Source: Collinsella sp.
GTDB taxonomy: Bacteria; Actinomycetota; Coriobacteriia; Coriobacteriales; Coriobacteriaceae
Assembly: GCA_019414025.1 (NCBI GenBank)
Contig: DXMU01000051.1
Coordinates: 1-29,167, forward strand
DNA: 29,167 nt
Direction: 5' to 3'
The notes below the pieces were generated by a model, which saw only the letters and a list, made by a program, of their open reading frames with translations, was not told the origin of the DNA and searched no databases. A program made the translations under genes and the position numbers. Positions 1 through 7,718 of this stretch are shown piece after piece (position 1 is the stretch's first letter; each line of letters opens with the position of its first letter).

Positions 1-12
1 GTCTTTATACCG

Positions 13-52
13 GCAAACAAAAAGGGGGTACCGACCAACGTCGATACCCCTT
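13..52 (-). terminator. Rho-independent terminator of argR
   Basis: Read on the minus strand, a stem of about 11 bp (25-35 with 40-50, one G-T pair, loop CAAC) is followed by a T-rich run TTTTTGTTT. It lies about 50 bases after the argR stop and points the same way, so it most likely ends the argR transcript. Confidence 0.8.
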
Positions 53-101
53 ACAAGCCACTATGTCAGCGCACACAATGCCGAACGCACGACCCGCACG
101 C

Positions 102-539
102 CTACTTGCGAGAATTGCTCAACTTATTGATCAGCGCCTCGAGACGCTCGCCGTCCTCGGCCGTCTGGGCAATAACCAAAATCGTATCGTTGCCGGCAAG
201 CGAGCCAAGCACATCGGGCAACTCTGCCGCATCAACGGCGGCGGCGATGCCGGAAGCCGTGCCAGGCTGAGCCTTGATCATAACCAGATTATCAGTACGC
301 AGAACGCCCGTTACGAGCTCGGAAACCATACGTTGCAGGTGCAGGTCCTCTGCCAGAACATAGATGCCCTCAGGGAGCTTACGCAGCCCCATATCGGCAA
401 TATCGCGAGAGACAGTCGCCTGCGTGCAATCAAAGCCCATAGCACGGAGCTCATCGACCAGCACGCGCTGCGTGCGGACATCCTTATTGCGCACAATATC
501 TCTAATGGCATCCTGGCGCCCATTGCGTTTTTTAGCCAT
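102..539 (-). CDS. argR: Arginine repressor ArgR
   Basis: 145 aa, the usual length for ArgR/AhrC. It is a hexameric, arginine-responsive DNA-binding regulator of arginine biosynthesis and catabolism genes. An N-terminal winged helix is visible, with the recognition-helix motif CTQATVSRDI at 38-47. The C-terminal oligomerisation and arginine-binding domain carries GTASGIAAAVD (93-103) and GNDTILV (116-122); D103 falls where the family binds arginine. I chose the ATG at 539 (MAKKRNGRQD) because GGAGAGAGGG lies just upstream; a longer frame starting at 572 adds 11 residues unlike the family. No arginine biosynthesis genes are adjacent, so it acts in trans on targets elsewhere. The gene is monocistronic, with its own terminator and a 132-bp gap to the upstream gene. 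Confidence 0.95.
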   Translation of the reverse strand: MAKKRNGRQDAIRDIVRNKDVRTQRVLVDELRAMGFDCTQATVSRDIADMGLRKLPEGIYVLAEDLHLQRMVSELVTGVLRTDNLVMIKAQPGTASGIAAAVDAAELPDVLGSLAGNDTILVIAQTAEDGERLEALINKLSNSRK

Positions 540-583
540 ACAAACCCTCTCTCCAAAAGATGGCGGAGACAATCAATCAGTGA

Positions 584-607
584 TTGAATAGTTTAACGCT
601 ATTTGAA
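584..607. promoter_or_regulatory. Imperfect inverted repeat upstream of argR (possible ARG box)
   Basis: TTGAATAG (584-591) and CTATTTGAA (599-607) form an imperfect inverted repeat 45-68 bp upstream of the argR start. The TGAAT half resembles the ArgR operator half-site, and autoregulation is common for argR. The match is partial, so this is a suggestion only. Confidence 0.3.
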
Positions 608-632
608 GGCTTTTGTGTATAAGAACGCATTT

Positions 633-660
633 CGAAACAATTCTATGCAAGTTTGTTTCG
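633..660. repeat. 8-bp inverted repeat between argR and the glycosyltransferase-like gene
   Basis: CGAAACAA (633-640) and TTGTTTCG (653-660) are perfect inverted copies separated by 12 bases, just after the stop of the upstream gene. There is no T run on the minus strand, so a simple intrinsic terminator is unlikely. It could be an operator or a weak hairpin. Confidence 0.4.
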
Positions 661-671
661 TAATGAGCCGT

Positions 672-1712
672 TTAGGCGGGTTTTGCGCCCGTCCGGTTAA
701 GAAAAGCTGCCAGATGCGTACACATCACGCAGCGCGCGGGCTTAGCGCTGGCGATCGGCCCAAACAACAGACCGAGTCCCCGATGGTTGTCCTTGAGCGC
801 GGCGACCATCTGACGGGTTCGAGGCGCCTCGAGCATATCACGCATGCGGGCGGAACGCTCGATTGACGACACCCCATGCGGGCTCAGACACAAATTCTCG
901 ATGCAGGCGACCAGTCCGGCAAAGTAGAACTTTTGGCTTGCCAGCTTGAGCCGACCACCGCTATCTGCTTCCGAGAGTGAGTCCGCAAGCTCGTCGAGCG
1001 CTCGGGTGTCATCGGATACCTTGGCATACATGGTGGGATCAAAGGCGTCTGTAAGCTTAGGCGCTACCGTGTGGAAACAAGCGTCGCCGCATCCGGAGAC
1101 GCGCTGCGCCTGCGAGAGCGCGCACACCATAAACTCAACCGTACGGTACGCCTTGCCGTGCGACAGGCATGCCTCAAACAGCGGACGACTATACATCACG
1201 CCAGAGGTCTGAACGACTAGGCCGCCTAAAATCAACTGAGGCAGCCCGGCCACCATCGAAGATTTGCTATCAATGGAAATATGAGTAGCATCCAAGACGC
1301 GCGAATGGCGCTCTCGATGTGCATCATAGCGGTCGAGCGACACCGTGGGGAACACTATGTCTGCCGCAGTATCGCACGCGATATCGACCATCTTGGAAAG
1401 GGATTGCGGAGCAAACCACTCATCGGCGTTCATGGCGATGATTTGAGAGCCGCGCGAGGCAGCAAAACCGGCACGAAGACACGCGCCGCGCGTCGCGTCC
1501 TCGACGTCAATCAAATCAATATGGATGTCCCTGTCGGCAGCAACTTGAAGCGAATGGCGCACACCGGGCGCAGTATCGCGACAGACAACGACAATCTGCA
1601 AATCGTAGAGGTCTTGGTTCTGGATACTCTCGAGCGCACGCATCGCATAGCTGGGCGAACCTTCTACCACAAGGATCACCGAAAGTCGCGGATGCGAGCC
1701 ACGTCGAACCAA
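672..1712 (-). CDS. Glycosyltransferase family 2-like protein
   Basis: 346 aa. The first 110 residues look like a GT-A fold: a hydrophobic strand LSVILVVEG (10-18), an alternating helix/strand pattern, and MNADEW (94-99), where NAD stands in the position of the DxD nucleotide-sugar/metal motif. The remaining 230 residues are not recognised and show no clear transmembrane segment. The start is TTG at 1712, with GAGAGGA 8 bases upstream. No ATG lies close enough to keep the first strand, since the next Met is at residue 24. The gene stands alone: 161 bp from truA and 132 bp from argR. By family it would transfer a sugar to a cell-surface acceptor, but donor and acceptor cannot be read from the sequence. 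The atypical DxD leaves activity uncertain. Confidence 0.65.
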   Translation of the reverse strand: MVRRGSHPRLSVILVVEGSPSYAMRALESIQNQDLYDLQIVVVCRDTAPGVRHSLQVAADRDIHIDLIDVEDATRGACLRAGFAASRGSQIIAMNADEWFAPQSLSKMVDIACDTAADIVFPTVSLDRYDAHRERHSRVLDATHISIDSKSSMVAGLPQLILGGLVVQTSGVMYSRPLFEACLSHGKAYRTVEFMVCALSQAQRVSGCGDACFHTVAPKLTDAFDPTMYAKVSDDTRALDELADSLSEADSGGRLKLASQKFYFAGLVACIENLCLSPHGVSSIERSARMRDMLEAPRTRQMVAALKDNHRGLGLLFGPIASAKPARCVMCTHLAAFLNRTGAKPA

Positions 1713-1873
1713 ATTATCCGTCCTCTCGACAGCAATGAATCAAACCGTGGTTCATGGTACACCCCGGCAATAAAAGCAATGAGACACCGGTTGCATTGCA
1801 CGCCAAGAACAGATGTTGCACACGCGCAGCCCACAGATGACAGGTGTCGACGCACGACACGTCGAGCCCTCCC

Positions 1874-2698
1874 CTAGTCGAGCACGACAAGCTCGGCGGG
1901 ATCGTAATCCACGCCCATAAACGTAAGGCCGCAGGCAGGAGCCGTGGGGCCCGCAGCGGTGCGGTCGCAAGCATCGATAACCTCGCGCATCCACTCGGGT
2001 TCACGGCGATGCATGCCAATCTCGACAAGCGTGCCCACGATCGTACGGACCATCGAATGCAGAAACGCATTGCCCTCGATGGTGAACGTCAGGATGTCCT
2101 CGCCAAACGCAACCTCATGGCCAAATTCGGCACGCATCACGCAGCGATGCGTGGGCTTGCCAACGGCCGAAGCAACCTTGCAAAAGCTTTTAAAGTCCTG
2201 CTCGCCCAGCAGTGCGGGGCAGGCAGCAGACATAGCCTCAACATCCAAGGGATAGCGATGCCACCACACGGCACCGCGCGAGAGCACGGGGCGCGCATCG
2301 CGATCGGCAATACGGTACGTATACGTACGGGACCGCGCGTCAAAGCGGGCAGAAAAGCCCCTACGGGCCTTGTAGACCTCGTTTATGGCGATATCTTTGG
2401 GCAGGAGGGCATCCATAGCCCTCAGCCACCTACGGCGCGTCAGAGCAAGCTCAGCGTCCGTTACGGGCACGCTAATGTACTGGGCCACCGCATGCACGCC
2501 GGCATCGGTACGACCCGCACACGTCAGATCGATCGGGCGGCGCAGCAGCGTCTCGATAGCGCGGCGCAACTCGCCCGCAACGGTCGTCTGGCCCGGCTGC
2601 TCGGCAAATCCGCTATAGGACGAGCCATCATAGGCAACACAGAATACAAGCGTGGCATCGAGCTCAGGAATCGAATTGAAATCAGACGGCGCGGTCAT
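1874..2698 (-). CDS. truA: tRNA pseudouridine(38-40) synthase TruA
   Basis: 274 aa. It converts uridines 38-40 in the anticodon stem-loop of several tRNAs to pseudouridine. The catalytic aspartate motif AGRTDAGVHA is at 61-70 (D65), the N-terminal YDG at 23-25, and the family's MVRTIVGTLVEIG segment lies in the C-terminal half. I chose the ATG at 2698, with GGGAG about 6 bases upstream, over an in-frame TTG at 2713. It follows the ribosomal block in the same direction but sits beyond a strong terminator. Its expression must therefore depend on read-through or on a weak promoter in the 35-bp gap. TruA downstream of rplQ is a widely conserved order. Confidence 0.96.
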   Translation of the reverse strand: MTAPSDFNSIPELDATLVFCVAYDGSSYSGFAEQPGQTTVAGELRRAIETLLRRPIDLTCAGRTDAGVHAVAQYISVPVTDAELALTRRRWLRAMDALLPKDIAINEVYKARRGFSARFDARSRTYTYRIADRDARPVLSRGAVWWHRYPLDVEAMSAACPALLGEQDFKSFCKVASAVGKPTHRCVMRAEFGHEVAFGEDILTFTIEGNAFLHSMVRTIVGTLVEIGMHRREPEWMREVIDACDRTAAGPTAPACGLTFMGVDYDPAELVVLD

Positions 2699-2732
2699 GG
2701 GCGCTCCCAACAAACAATCAACGGTATCGCGA

Positions 2733-2764
2733 CAAAAAAAGAGGGGTACGCGAACGTACCCCTC
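2733..2764 (-). terminator. Rho-independent terminator after rplQ
   Basis: A perfect 10-bp stem GAGGGGTACG/CGTACCCCTC (2741-2750 with 2755-2764) has a 4-base loop and is followed on the minus strand by a run of seven T. It closes the ribosomal/alpha operon just before truA. Confidence 0.9.
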
Positions 2765-2790
2765 GAATATAGCCTATGCAGACGGAATGT

Positions 2791-3273
2791 CTACTCAGCG
2801 GTCTCCTCAGCAGGAGCCTCCTCGGCAGCGGTCTCCTCGGCAGCCTCGACCTTCTTGGGAGCAGCGGCCTTCTTGGGGGCCGGAGCAGCCTTCTTGGCCT
2901 TAGGCGTGCAAGGCTCGGTGACGAGCTCCATGATAACGATGGGAGCGTTGTCGCCCTTACGGTTACCGAGCTTCATGATGCGGGTGTAACCACCGTTGCG
3001 GTCCTGCCACATGCCCTGAGCAGCCTTGTCGAAAATCTCGGCAACGAGCTGCTTATCGCCGAGCTTGGCGATAGCCAGACGACGAGAATGCAGGTCGCCC
3101 TTCTTGGCCCAAGTGATGATCGGGTCGACGACCGAACGCAGCGCCTTAGCACGGGTCTCGGTGGTCTTGATGCGGTCGTTCTCGAAGAGGGCCTTAGCAA
3201 GGCTCTTCTTCATGGCCTTGGTGTGGCTCGCATCGGTGCCGAGCTTCAGGCCCTTCTTAACGTTGTGACGCAT
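2791..3273 (-). CDS. rplQ: 50S ribosomal protein L17
   Basis: 160 aa. The first about 115 residues are a standard L17 (MRHNVKKGLKLGTDASHTKA..., then the ALRSVVDPIIT and RNGGYTRI segments), a large-subunit protein near the polypeptide exit tunnel. The last 40-45 residues form a low-complexity tail of Ala, Lys and Pro followed by Ala and Glu, which makes the protein longer than the 115-130 aa common in the family. It is the last gene of the alpha operon: 30 bp after rpoA, then a strong terminator. Confidence 0.97.
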   Translation of the reverse strand: MRHNVKKGLKLGTDASHTKAMKKSLAKALFENDRIKTTETRAKALRSVVDPIITWAKKGDLHSRRLAIAKLGDKQLVAEIFDKAAQGMWQDRNGGYTRIMKLGNRKGDNAPIVIMELVTEPCTPKAKKAAPAPKKAAAPKKVEAAEETAAEEAPAEETAE

Positions 3274-3303
3274 GGTCTAGTTTCTCCTCAAATATGCGAA
3301 GCA

Positions 3304-4245
3304 TTAAGCCTTCAGGCTCAGGCCCATGGACTCAAGCTTGTCCTTCACTTCCTCGATCGACTTAACACCGAAGTTACGGATGTTAAGCAGATCGTTCTCC
3401 GAGAACTCAACGAGCTGACGGACCGAGTGAATGCTGGCGCGCTTAAGGCAGTTGTAGGAACGGACGGAAAGGTCCAGATCCTCGATCTGCTTGTCCAGCT
3501 CGGCGTTGTCGTTGGTGACCTCGGGAGCGAAGATCGAAGCCTCCTCCTCGACCTCGGGGGTCTCGGCAAGGTTCATAAAGGCAGCCATATGCTGGTTGAT
3601 GATATTGGCAGCCTGGACCACGGCGTCGCGCGGAGCGATGGAGCCGTTGGTCTCGATCTCGAGGACAAGGCGGTCGTAGTCGGTGTGCTGACCGACACGG
3701 CAAGCCTCAACGAGCTTGGCGCAACGGGACACCGGCGAGTACAGCGAGTCGACGTGGATCACACCGATGGGATCGTTGTCGCGCTTGTTAGCCTCGCCAG
3801 AGACATAGCCGCGGCCATAGCCGATGCGCATGCTCATGGTGAGATGGCCACCCTCGGTAAGCGTAGCGATGTGCTGCTCGGGGTTGACCAGCTCAAACTC
3901 GGACGGAATAAAGAAGTCCGCACCGGTGACCTCGCAGGGGCCGTCAACAGAAATGGTGGCGGTCGCCTCGTCGGTCGTGCCGAGAGCCCTGAAGACAAGA
4001 CCCTTGACATTCAGGACGATGTCGGTGACGTCCTCGACCATGTTAGGGATGGTCATGAACTCGTGCTGCGCACCATCGATCTGAATAGCCTCGACGGCGG
4101 CACCCTCGAGCGAGGACAGAAGAACGCGACGAAGGGAGTTACCCAGCGTATCGCCGTAACCACGCTCGAGCGGCTCGACGGAGACACGAGCAGACGTCTC
4201 GTTAATCTCTTCGACCTGAACCTGAGGCCTAATGAATTCTGACAT
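3304..4245 (-). CDS. rpoA: DNA-directed RNA polymerase subunit alpha
   Basis: 313 aa, the normal length. Residues 1 to about 230 are the dimerisation domain that nucleates RNA polymerase assembly, including ERGYGDTLGNSLRRVLLSS near residues 28-46 and the PVSRCAKLVEACRVG region. After a short acidic linker, residues 245-313 form the C-terminal domain that binds UP elements and activators, with LSVRSYNCLKRA and NIRNFGVKSIEEVKDKL. It lies in the alpha operon between rpsD and rplQ, with 32 bp to rpsD. Confidence 0.99.
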   Translation of the reverse strand: MSEFIRPQVQVEEINETSARVSVEPLERGYGDTLGNSLRRVLLSSLEGAAVEAIQIDGAQHEFMTIPNMVEDVTDIVLNVKGLVFRALGTTDEATATISVDGPCEVTGADFFIPSEFELVNPEQHIATLTEGGHLTMSMRIGYGRGYVSGEANKRDNDPIGVIHVDSLYSPVSRCAKLVEACRVGQHTDYDRLVLEIETNGSIAPRDAVVQAANIINQHMAAFMNLAETPEVEEEASIFAPEVTNDNAELDKQIEDLDLSVRSYNCLKRASIHSVRQLVEFSENDLLNIRNFGVKSIEEVKDKLESMGLSLKA

Positions 4246-4277
4246 GTATTACCTCCAGCCTCAGCAGCCCGGATGGA

Positions 4278-4874
4278 CTACTTAGAGTAGAGCTCGACGA
4301 TGAGCTGCTCGTTGATATCACCGCTGATCTGCTCACGCGTCGGCAGAGCGAGCACGTTACCAGACAGCTTCTCGATATCGACCTCGAGCCAGCCAGGGAC
4401 CTCAAAGCGCTCGGAGGAAATCAGGGCCTCCTTGATGGGGAGGAGGTCACGGAACTTCTCGCCGACAGCGACGACGTCGCCGGCCTTGACGCGGTAGGAC
4501 GGGATGTCCACGCGCTTGCCGTTCACGGTGAAGTGACCGTGACGGACGGACTGACGAGCCTCTTTACGGGTGCGGGCGAAGCCAAGACGGAAGACGACGT
4601 TGTCGAGGCGAGACTCAAGGATGATCATGAGGTTCTCACCGGTGACGCCGTTCATCTTGCGGGCCTTGTTGAAGTAGCCGTGGAACTGCTTCTCCAGAAC
4701 GCCATAGATGAACTTGACCTTCTGCTTCTCGCGCAGCTGCATGCCGTACTCAGATTCCTTGCGACGGCGCTTGGGCTGACGGATAGATTCCTTCTTGCTG
4801 CTGTAACCGAGCTCAGCGGGATCGATCCCGAGCTGACGGCAGCGCTTAAGAACAGGAGTCCTGTCGATTGCCAT
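4278..4874 (-). CDS. rpsD: 30S ribosomal protein S4
   Basis: 198 aa. This 16S rRNA-binding protein nucleates 30S assembly. The S4 RNA-binding domain is visible in the middle (ESRLDNVVFRLGFARTRKEA and VNGKRVDIPSYRVKAGD). The N-terminus has one cysteine (C12) and lacks the four-cysteine zinc knuckle, so this is the zinc-free form. It sits inside the alpha operon between rpsK and rpoA. In other bacteria with this order S4 can repress its own operon; no such site was identified here. Confidence 0.98.
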   Translation of the reverse strand: MAIDRTPVLKRCRQLGIDPAELGYSSKKESIRQPKRRRKESEYGMQLREKQKVKFIYGVLEKQFHGYFNKARKMNGVTGENLMIILESRLDNVVFRLGFARTRKEARQSVRHGHFTVNGKRVDIPSYRVKAGDVVAVGEKFRDLLPIKEALISSERFEVPGWLEVDIEKLSGNVLALPTREQISGDINEQLIVELYSK

Positions 4875-4893
4875 ATTGATACGATCCTTTCAG

Positions 4894-5298
4894 TTACACG
4901 CGGCGACGCTTCTTGGGGCGGCAGCCGTTGTGCGGAATGGGGGTCTTGTCCTGGATGCTCGAGACCTCGAGGCCAGCAGCCTGGAGGGAGCGGATGGCGG
5001 TCTCACGACCGGAGCCGGGGCCCTTGACGAAGACGGAAACCTTCTTCATACCGTGCTCCATGGCCTGCTTGGCAGCAGCCTCGGCAGCCATCTGGGCAGC
5101 GAACGGCGTGGACTTACGGGAGCCCTTGAAGCCCACCTGGCCAGCCGACTTCCAGGAAATGACGTTGCCCTGGGGATCGGTGATCGAAACGATCGTGTTG
5201 TTGAACGTAGAACGAATGTGAGCCTGGCCCACGGAAATGTTCTTACGGTCCGCGCGCTTCAGACGGGCAGCGCGAACGTTCTTCTTAGCAGTAGCCAT
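4894..5298 (-). CDS. rpsK: 30S ribosomal protein S11
   Basis: 134 aa. It forms part of the 30S platform near the E site. Typical segments are HIRSTFNNTIVSITDPQGN, SAGQVGFKGSRKSTPFAAQ and the basic C-terminus NGCRPKKRRRV. The basic N-terminus AKKNVRAARLKRADRKN is also normal. Gaps are 14 bp to rpsM upstream and 19 bp to rpsD downstream, as expected in one operon. Confidence 0.99.
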   Translation of the reverse strand: MATAKKNVRAARLKRADRKNISVGQAHIRSTFNNTIVSITDPQGNVISWKSAGQVGFKGSRKSTPFAAQMAAEAAAKQAMEHGMKKVSVFVKGPGSGRETAIRSLQAAGLEVSSIQDKTPIPHNGCRPKKRRRV

Positions 5299-5312
5299 CT
5301 ATCTAGCGCTCC

Positions 5313-5687
5313 TTATTTCTTCTTCTTAGCACCGATCTGACGCTTCGGGCCCTTGCGGGTACGAGCGTTAGTGTGGGTGCGCTGGCCGCGGACCGGGAGG
5401 CCCTTGCGGTGACGAAGGCCGCGGTTGCAGCCAATGTCCATAAGGCGCTTGACGTTCTGGTTGCGCTCACGGCGGAGGTCGCCCTCAACCATGATCTGGT
5501 TCTTATCGATATAATCGCGGATGGCGTTAACCTCATCCTCGGTGAGGTCCTTAACGCGCGTATCCACGTTAACGTTGCACTCGACGCAGATCTTCGTCGC
5601 AGTGGTGCGGCCGATGCCGTAAATGTAGGTCAGACCGATCTCAACGCGCTTCTCACGCGGGAGGTCGACACCATTAATACGGGCCAA
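5313..5687 (-). CDS. rpsM: 30S ribosomal protein S13
   Basis: 124 aa. It sits in the 30S head and contacts the P-site tRNA and L5. Family segments are RINGVDLPREKRVEIGLTYI, YGIGRTTA, the central VKRLMDIGCNRGLRHRKGLPVRGQRT and the basic tail TRKGPKRQIGAKKKK. It is 14 nt downstream of rpmJ in the direction of transcription and 14 nt upstream of rpsK. Confidence 0.99.
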   Translation of the reverse strand: MARINGVDLPREKRVEIGLTYIYGIGRTTATKICVECNVNVDTRVKDLTEDEVNAIRDYIDKNQIMVEGDLRRERNQNVKRLMDIGCNRGLRHRKGLPVRGQRTHTNARTRKGPKRQIGAKKKK

Positions 5688-5701
5688 CGTAGTCTCCTCT
5701 C

Positions 5702-5815
5702 TTAACCCTGACGCTGCTTATGACGGGGGTTCTCGCAAATGACGAGGACCTTGCCATGGCGCCTAATGATTTTGCACTTATCGCACATCTTCTTGACCGA
5801 AGGACGTACCTTCAT
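5702..5815 (-). CDS. rpmJ: 50S ribosomal protein L36
   Basis: 37 aa, starting MKVRPSVKKMCDKCKIIRR and ending NPRHKQRQG. The four zinc ligands of the classical zinc-ribbon L36 are present (C11, C14, C27, H33). The ATG at 5815 has AAAGGAAG upstream on the minus strand. It lies between infA (150 bp away) and rpsM (14 bp away), the standard place. Confidence 0.96.
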   Translation of the reverse strand: MKVRPSVKKMCDKCKIIRRHGKVLVICENPRHKQRQG

Positions 5816-5965
5816 CGTTCTTCCTTTCGGTAGCGCTCAAACTACTTCCCTACTATCTACTCGCCCAGCCGCAGGCGTTTAAAACTATGGCTGGTCTTCA
5901 CACACAATCCGACCGTAGGTTGAGCTAAGCCTGCAGCCGGAAATGGAGTGCGTGTATGCGTGCCG
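5816..5965 (-). other. Long infA-rpmJ gap with a foldable leader
   Basis: 150 bp with no gene, much longer than the other gaps in this operon. Read on the minus strand, GGCTGCAGGC (5932-5941) can pair with GCCTGCGGCT (5870-5879) through 10 bp including two G-U pairs, enclosing about 50 bases. A weak promoter-like pair, TTGTGT and TTTTAA with 17-bp spacing, lies inside it. The gap could hold an internal promoter plus a leader for the rpmJ-rpsM-rpsK-rpsD-rpoA-rplQ part of the operon. Confidence 0.4.
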
Positions 5966-6184
5966 CTATTTATAGCGATAGGTGATGCGGCCGCGGGTCA
6001 GGTCGTACGGGGAAAGCTCCACGACAACCCTGTCACCGGGGAGAATGCGGATGTAATTCATTCGGATCTTGCCAGAAATGTTGCACAGAACCGAATGACC
6101 GTTCTCGAGCTCAACCTTAAACATGGCGTTGGGCAGCGGCTCTTTTACCGTACCCTCGAGCTCAATTGCGTCTTCCTTCTTCAC
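5966..6184 (-). CDS. infA: Translation initiation factor IF-1
   Basis: 72 aa from the GTG at 6184 (MKKEDAIELEGTVKEPLPNA). It is a single OB-fold protein that binds the 30S A site during initiation. The family strings NAMFKVELENGH, MNYIRILPGDRV and LSPYDLTRGRITYR are intact. There is no usable ATG: the choice is GTG at 6184 or TTG at 6190, two codons earlier. GTG gives the usual M-K-K-E-D start, while the GAGAAAG ribosome site fits neither perfectly (10 and 4 bases away). The low-efficiency start may be deliberate. It is separated from map by 104 bp containing a likely promoter. Confidence 0.93.
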   Translation of the reverse strand: MKKEDAIELEGTVKEPLPNAMFKVELENGHSVLCNISGKIRMNYIRILPGDRVVVELSPYDLTRGRITYRYK

Positions 6185-6223
6185 AAGCAATCATCTTTCT
6201 CTAGAAAACGACAGCGATTGAGT

Positions 6224-6252
6224 ATTCTACAACACGTATGCACGCATCGTAA
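6224..6252 (-). promoter_or_regulatory. Candidate promoter for infA and the alpha operon
   Basis: On the minus strand a -10 box TAGAAT (6224-6229) lies 17 bp after a weak -35 box TTACGA (6247-6252). It sits in the map-infA gap and would give a 5' leader of roughly 30 bases. It would let infA and the downstream genes be transcribed separately from the spc block. Confidence 0.45.
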
Positions 6253-6288
6253 TAACTTCGTAATGGCTCCACAACTAAGTGGAACTTG

Positions 6289-7077
6289 TTACATTTCTCC
6301 GCCTTGGAGCGAACACCAAGCACCTTGCGCATCCGTGGTGAGAATCACCGGACCGTCATTGGTGATGGCGACGGTGTTCTCGTAGTGCGCGGCGGGCAGG
6401 TGGTCGTTGGTCGTGACGATCCAACCGTCGGAACCCGTGCTCACATGGTTGGAACCCATCGTAACCATCGGCTCAATGGCAATGACCATGCCGGCCTGGA
6501 GGCGAACGCCCCTCCCCTTCTTTCCATAGTTAGGAACGTTGGGGTCCTCGTGCATCACGCGGCCAATGCCATGGCCCACATAATCACGAAGCACGCCGTA
6601 ACCGTGAGACTCGGCGAGGGACTGAACGGCATAACCGACGTCCCCGATATGGTTACCGGGAACAGCCTGCTCGATGGCAGCCTTTAGGCAATCTCGCGTA
6701 ACCTCGCACAGGGCCTTGGCCTCGGGCGTGGGGGTGCCGACGAAAAACGTCCAGGCGTTATCGCCAACCCAACCGTCGACAACGGCTCCCGTATCGATGG
6801 AGATGATATCGCCATCGCGCAGGATCATGTCGGGGTTGGGAATACCGTGGACCACGGCATCGTTGATCGATGCGCAAATGGTCCCCGGGAACCCGCCGTA
6901 ACCCTTAAAGGCCGGGGTGCCGCCATGCATGCGGATAATCTGCTCCGCGAGCTGATCGAGCTCAAAAGTCGAAACGCCGGGGCGCACCATGGCTCCAACG
7001 TGGCGGAGCGCCATCTTAGATAGCGCTCCTGCCTTCTTCATCTGCTCGATTTGCGTTGCAGACTTAATCTTGATCAT
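6289..7077 (-). CDS. map: Methionine aminopeptidase type I
   Basis: 262 aa. It removes the initiator methionine from nascent proteins. All five metal ligands can be placed: D95 (IDTGAVVDG), D106 (GDNAWTFF), H169 (YVGHGIG), E202 (AIEPMV) and E233 (HYENTV), with substrate-binding H77 in VVHGIPNP. There is no N-terminal zinc-finger extension, so it is type Ia-like. The ATG overlaps the adk stop by four bases (ATGA), which points to translational coupling. Map between adk and infA is a conserved order. Confidence 0.98.
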   Translation of the reverse strand: MIKIKSATQIEQMKKAGALSKMALRHVGAMVRPGVSTFELDQLAEQIIRMHGGTPAFKGYGGFPGTICASINDAVVHGIPNPDMILRDGDIISIDTGAVVDGWVGDNAWTFFVGTPTPEAKALCEVTRDCLKAAIEQAVPGNHIGDVGYAVQSLAESHGYGVLRDYVGHGIGRVMHEDPNVPNYGKKGRGVRLQAGMVIAIEPMVTMGSNHVSTGSDGWIVTTNDHLPAAHYENTVAITNDGPVILTTDAQGAWCSLQGGEM

Positions 7078-7700
7078 AGACCGAGAGCCTCTTTGACATC
7101 CCCGTACACGGTCTCGCGAGCCTGGTCACCGTTGACCGACTTGAGCAGACCCTGGCCACGATAGTAGTCAACGAGCGGGCTCGTGGACTTCTCGTAGACG
7201 TCGAGACGGTTCTTGATGGTCTCGGGCTTGTCGTCGTCGCGCTGATACATCTCGCCTGCGCACTTGGGGCAGGTGGCATCGGCAGCGGTGCCGGTGTAAC
7301 CGCAGGCGCGGCAGGTGCGACGCGAAGACAGACGATCGATAATGACCTCGGGGGCCACATCGACCAGAAGGGCGCAATCGATCTCGCGACCCATGGCGGA
7401 GAGCTCGGAATCGAGCGTCACAGCCTGGGCGGTGTTGCGCGGGAAGCCGTCGAGGATGAAGCCCTGCTGGGCGTCATCGGCGGCAAGGCGCTCCTTGACA
7501 AGGTCGATCACGAGCTGGTCGGGAACGAGCTCGCCAGCGTCCATGTACTTCTTAGCCTGAATACCAAGCTCGGTGCCACCCTTGACGGCAGCACGCAGCA
7601 GGTCGCCCGTGGAAATATGGGCGACGCCAAACTCGGCGACGAGCTCCTGTGCGACGGTGCCCTTACCGGCACCCGGAGCTCCGAGCAATACGAGGTTCAT
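7074..7700 (-). CDS. adk: Adenylate kinase, zinc-LID type
   Basis: 208 aa. It interconverts ATP + AMP and 2 ADP. The P-loop GAPGAGKGT is at 7-15, the AMP-binding region TGDLLRAA at 31-38 and FILDGFPRN at 81-89. The LID carries C130, C133, C144 and C147, a zinc site common in Gram-positive enzymes. The ATG at 7700 follows AGGAGG by 7 bases; an in-frame TTG at 7706 is less likely. Its end overlaps map. Confidence 0.98.
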   Translation of the reverse strand: MNLVLLGAPGAGKGTVAQELVAEFGVAHISTGDLLRAAVKGGTELGIQAKKYMDAGELVPDQLVIDLVKERLAADDAQQGFILDGFPRNTAQAVTLDSELSAMGREIDCALLVDVAPEVIIDRLSSRRTCRACGYTGTAADATCPKCAGEMYQRDDDKPETIKNRLDVYEKSTSPLVDYYRGQGLLKSVNGDQARETVYGDVKEALGL

Positions 7701-7718
7701 GAGCAATCCTCCTCTAGC

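Noticed and set aside
2776..4242. A 488-codon plus-strand frame opposite rplQ and rpoA
   Set aside because: It is the antisense of two certain genes. High GC and biased codons leave the opposite frame open. The translated sequence is Leu/Asp/Val-rich and unlike any protein.
5964..5977. A 14-bp palindrome CGCTATTTATAGCG at the infA stop
   Set aside because: It arises mostly from the last codons of infA (the R-Y-K end) and has no T run; it is probably coincidence.
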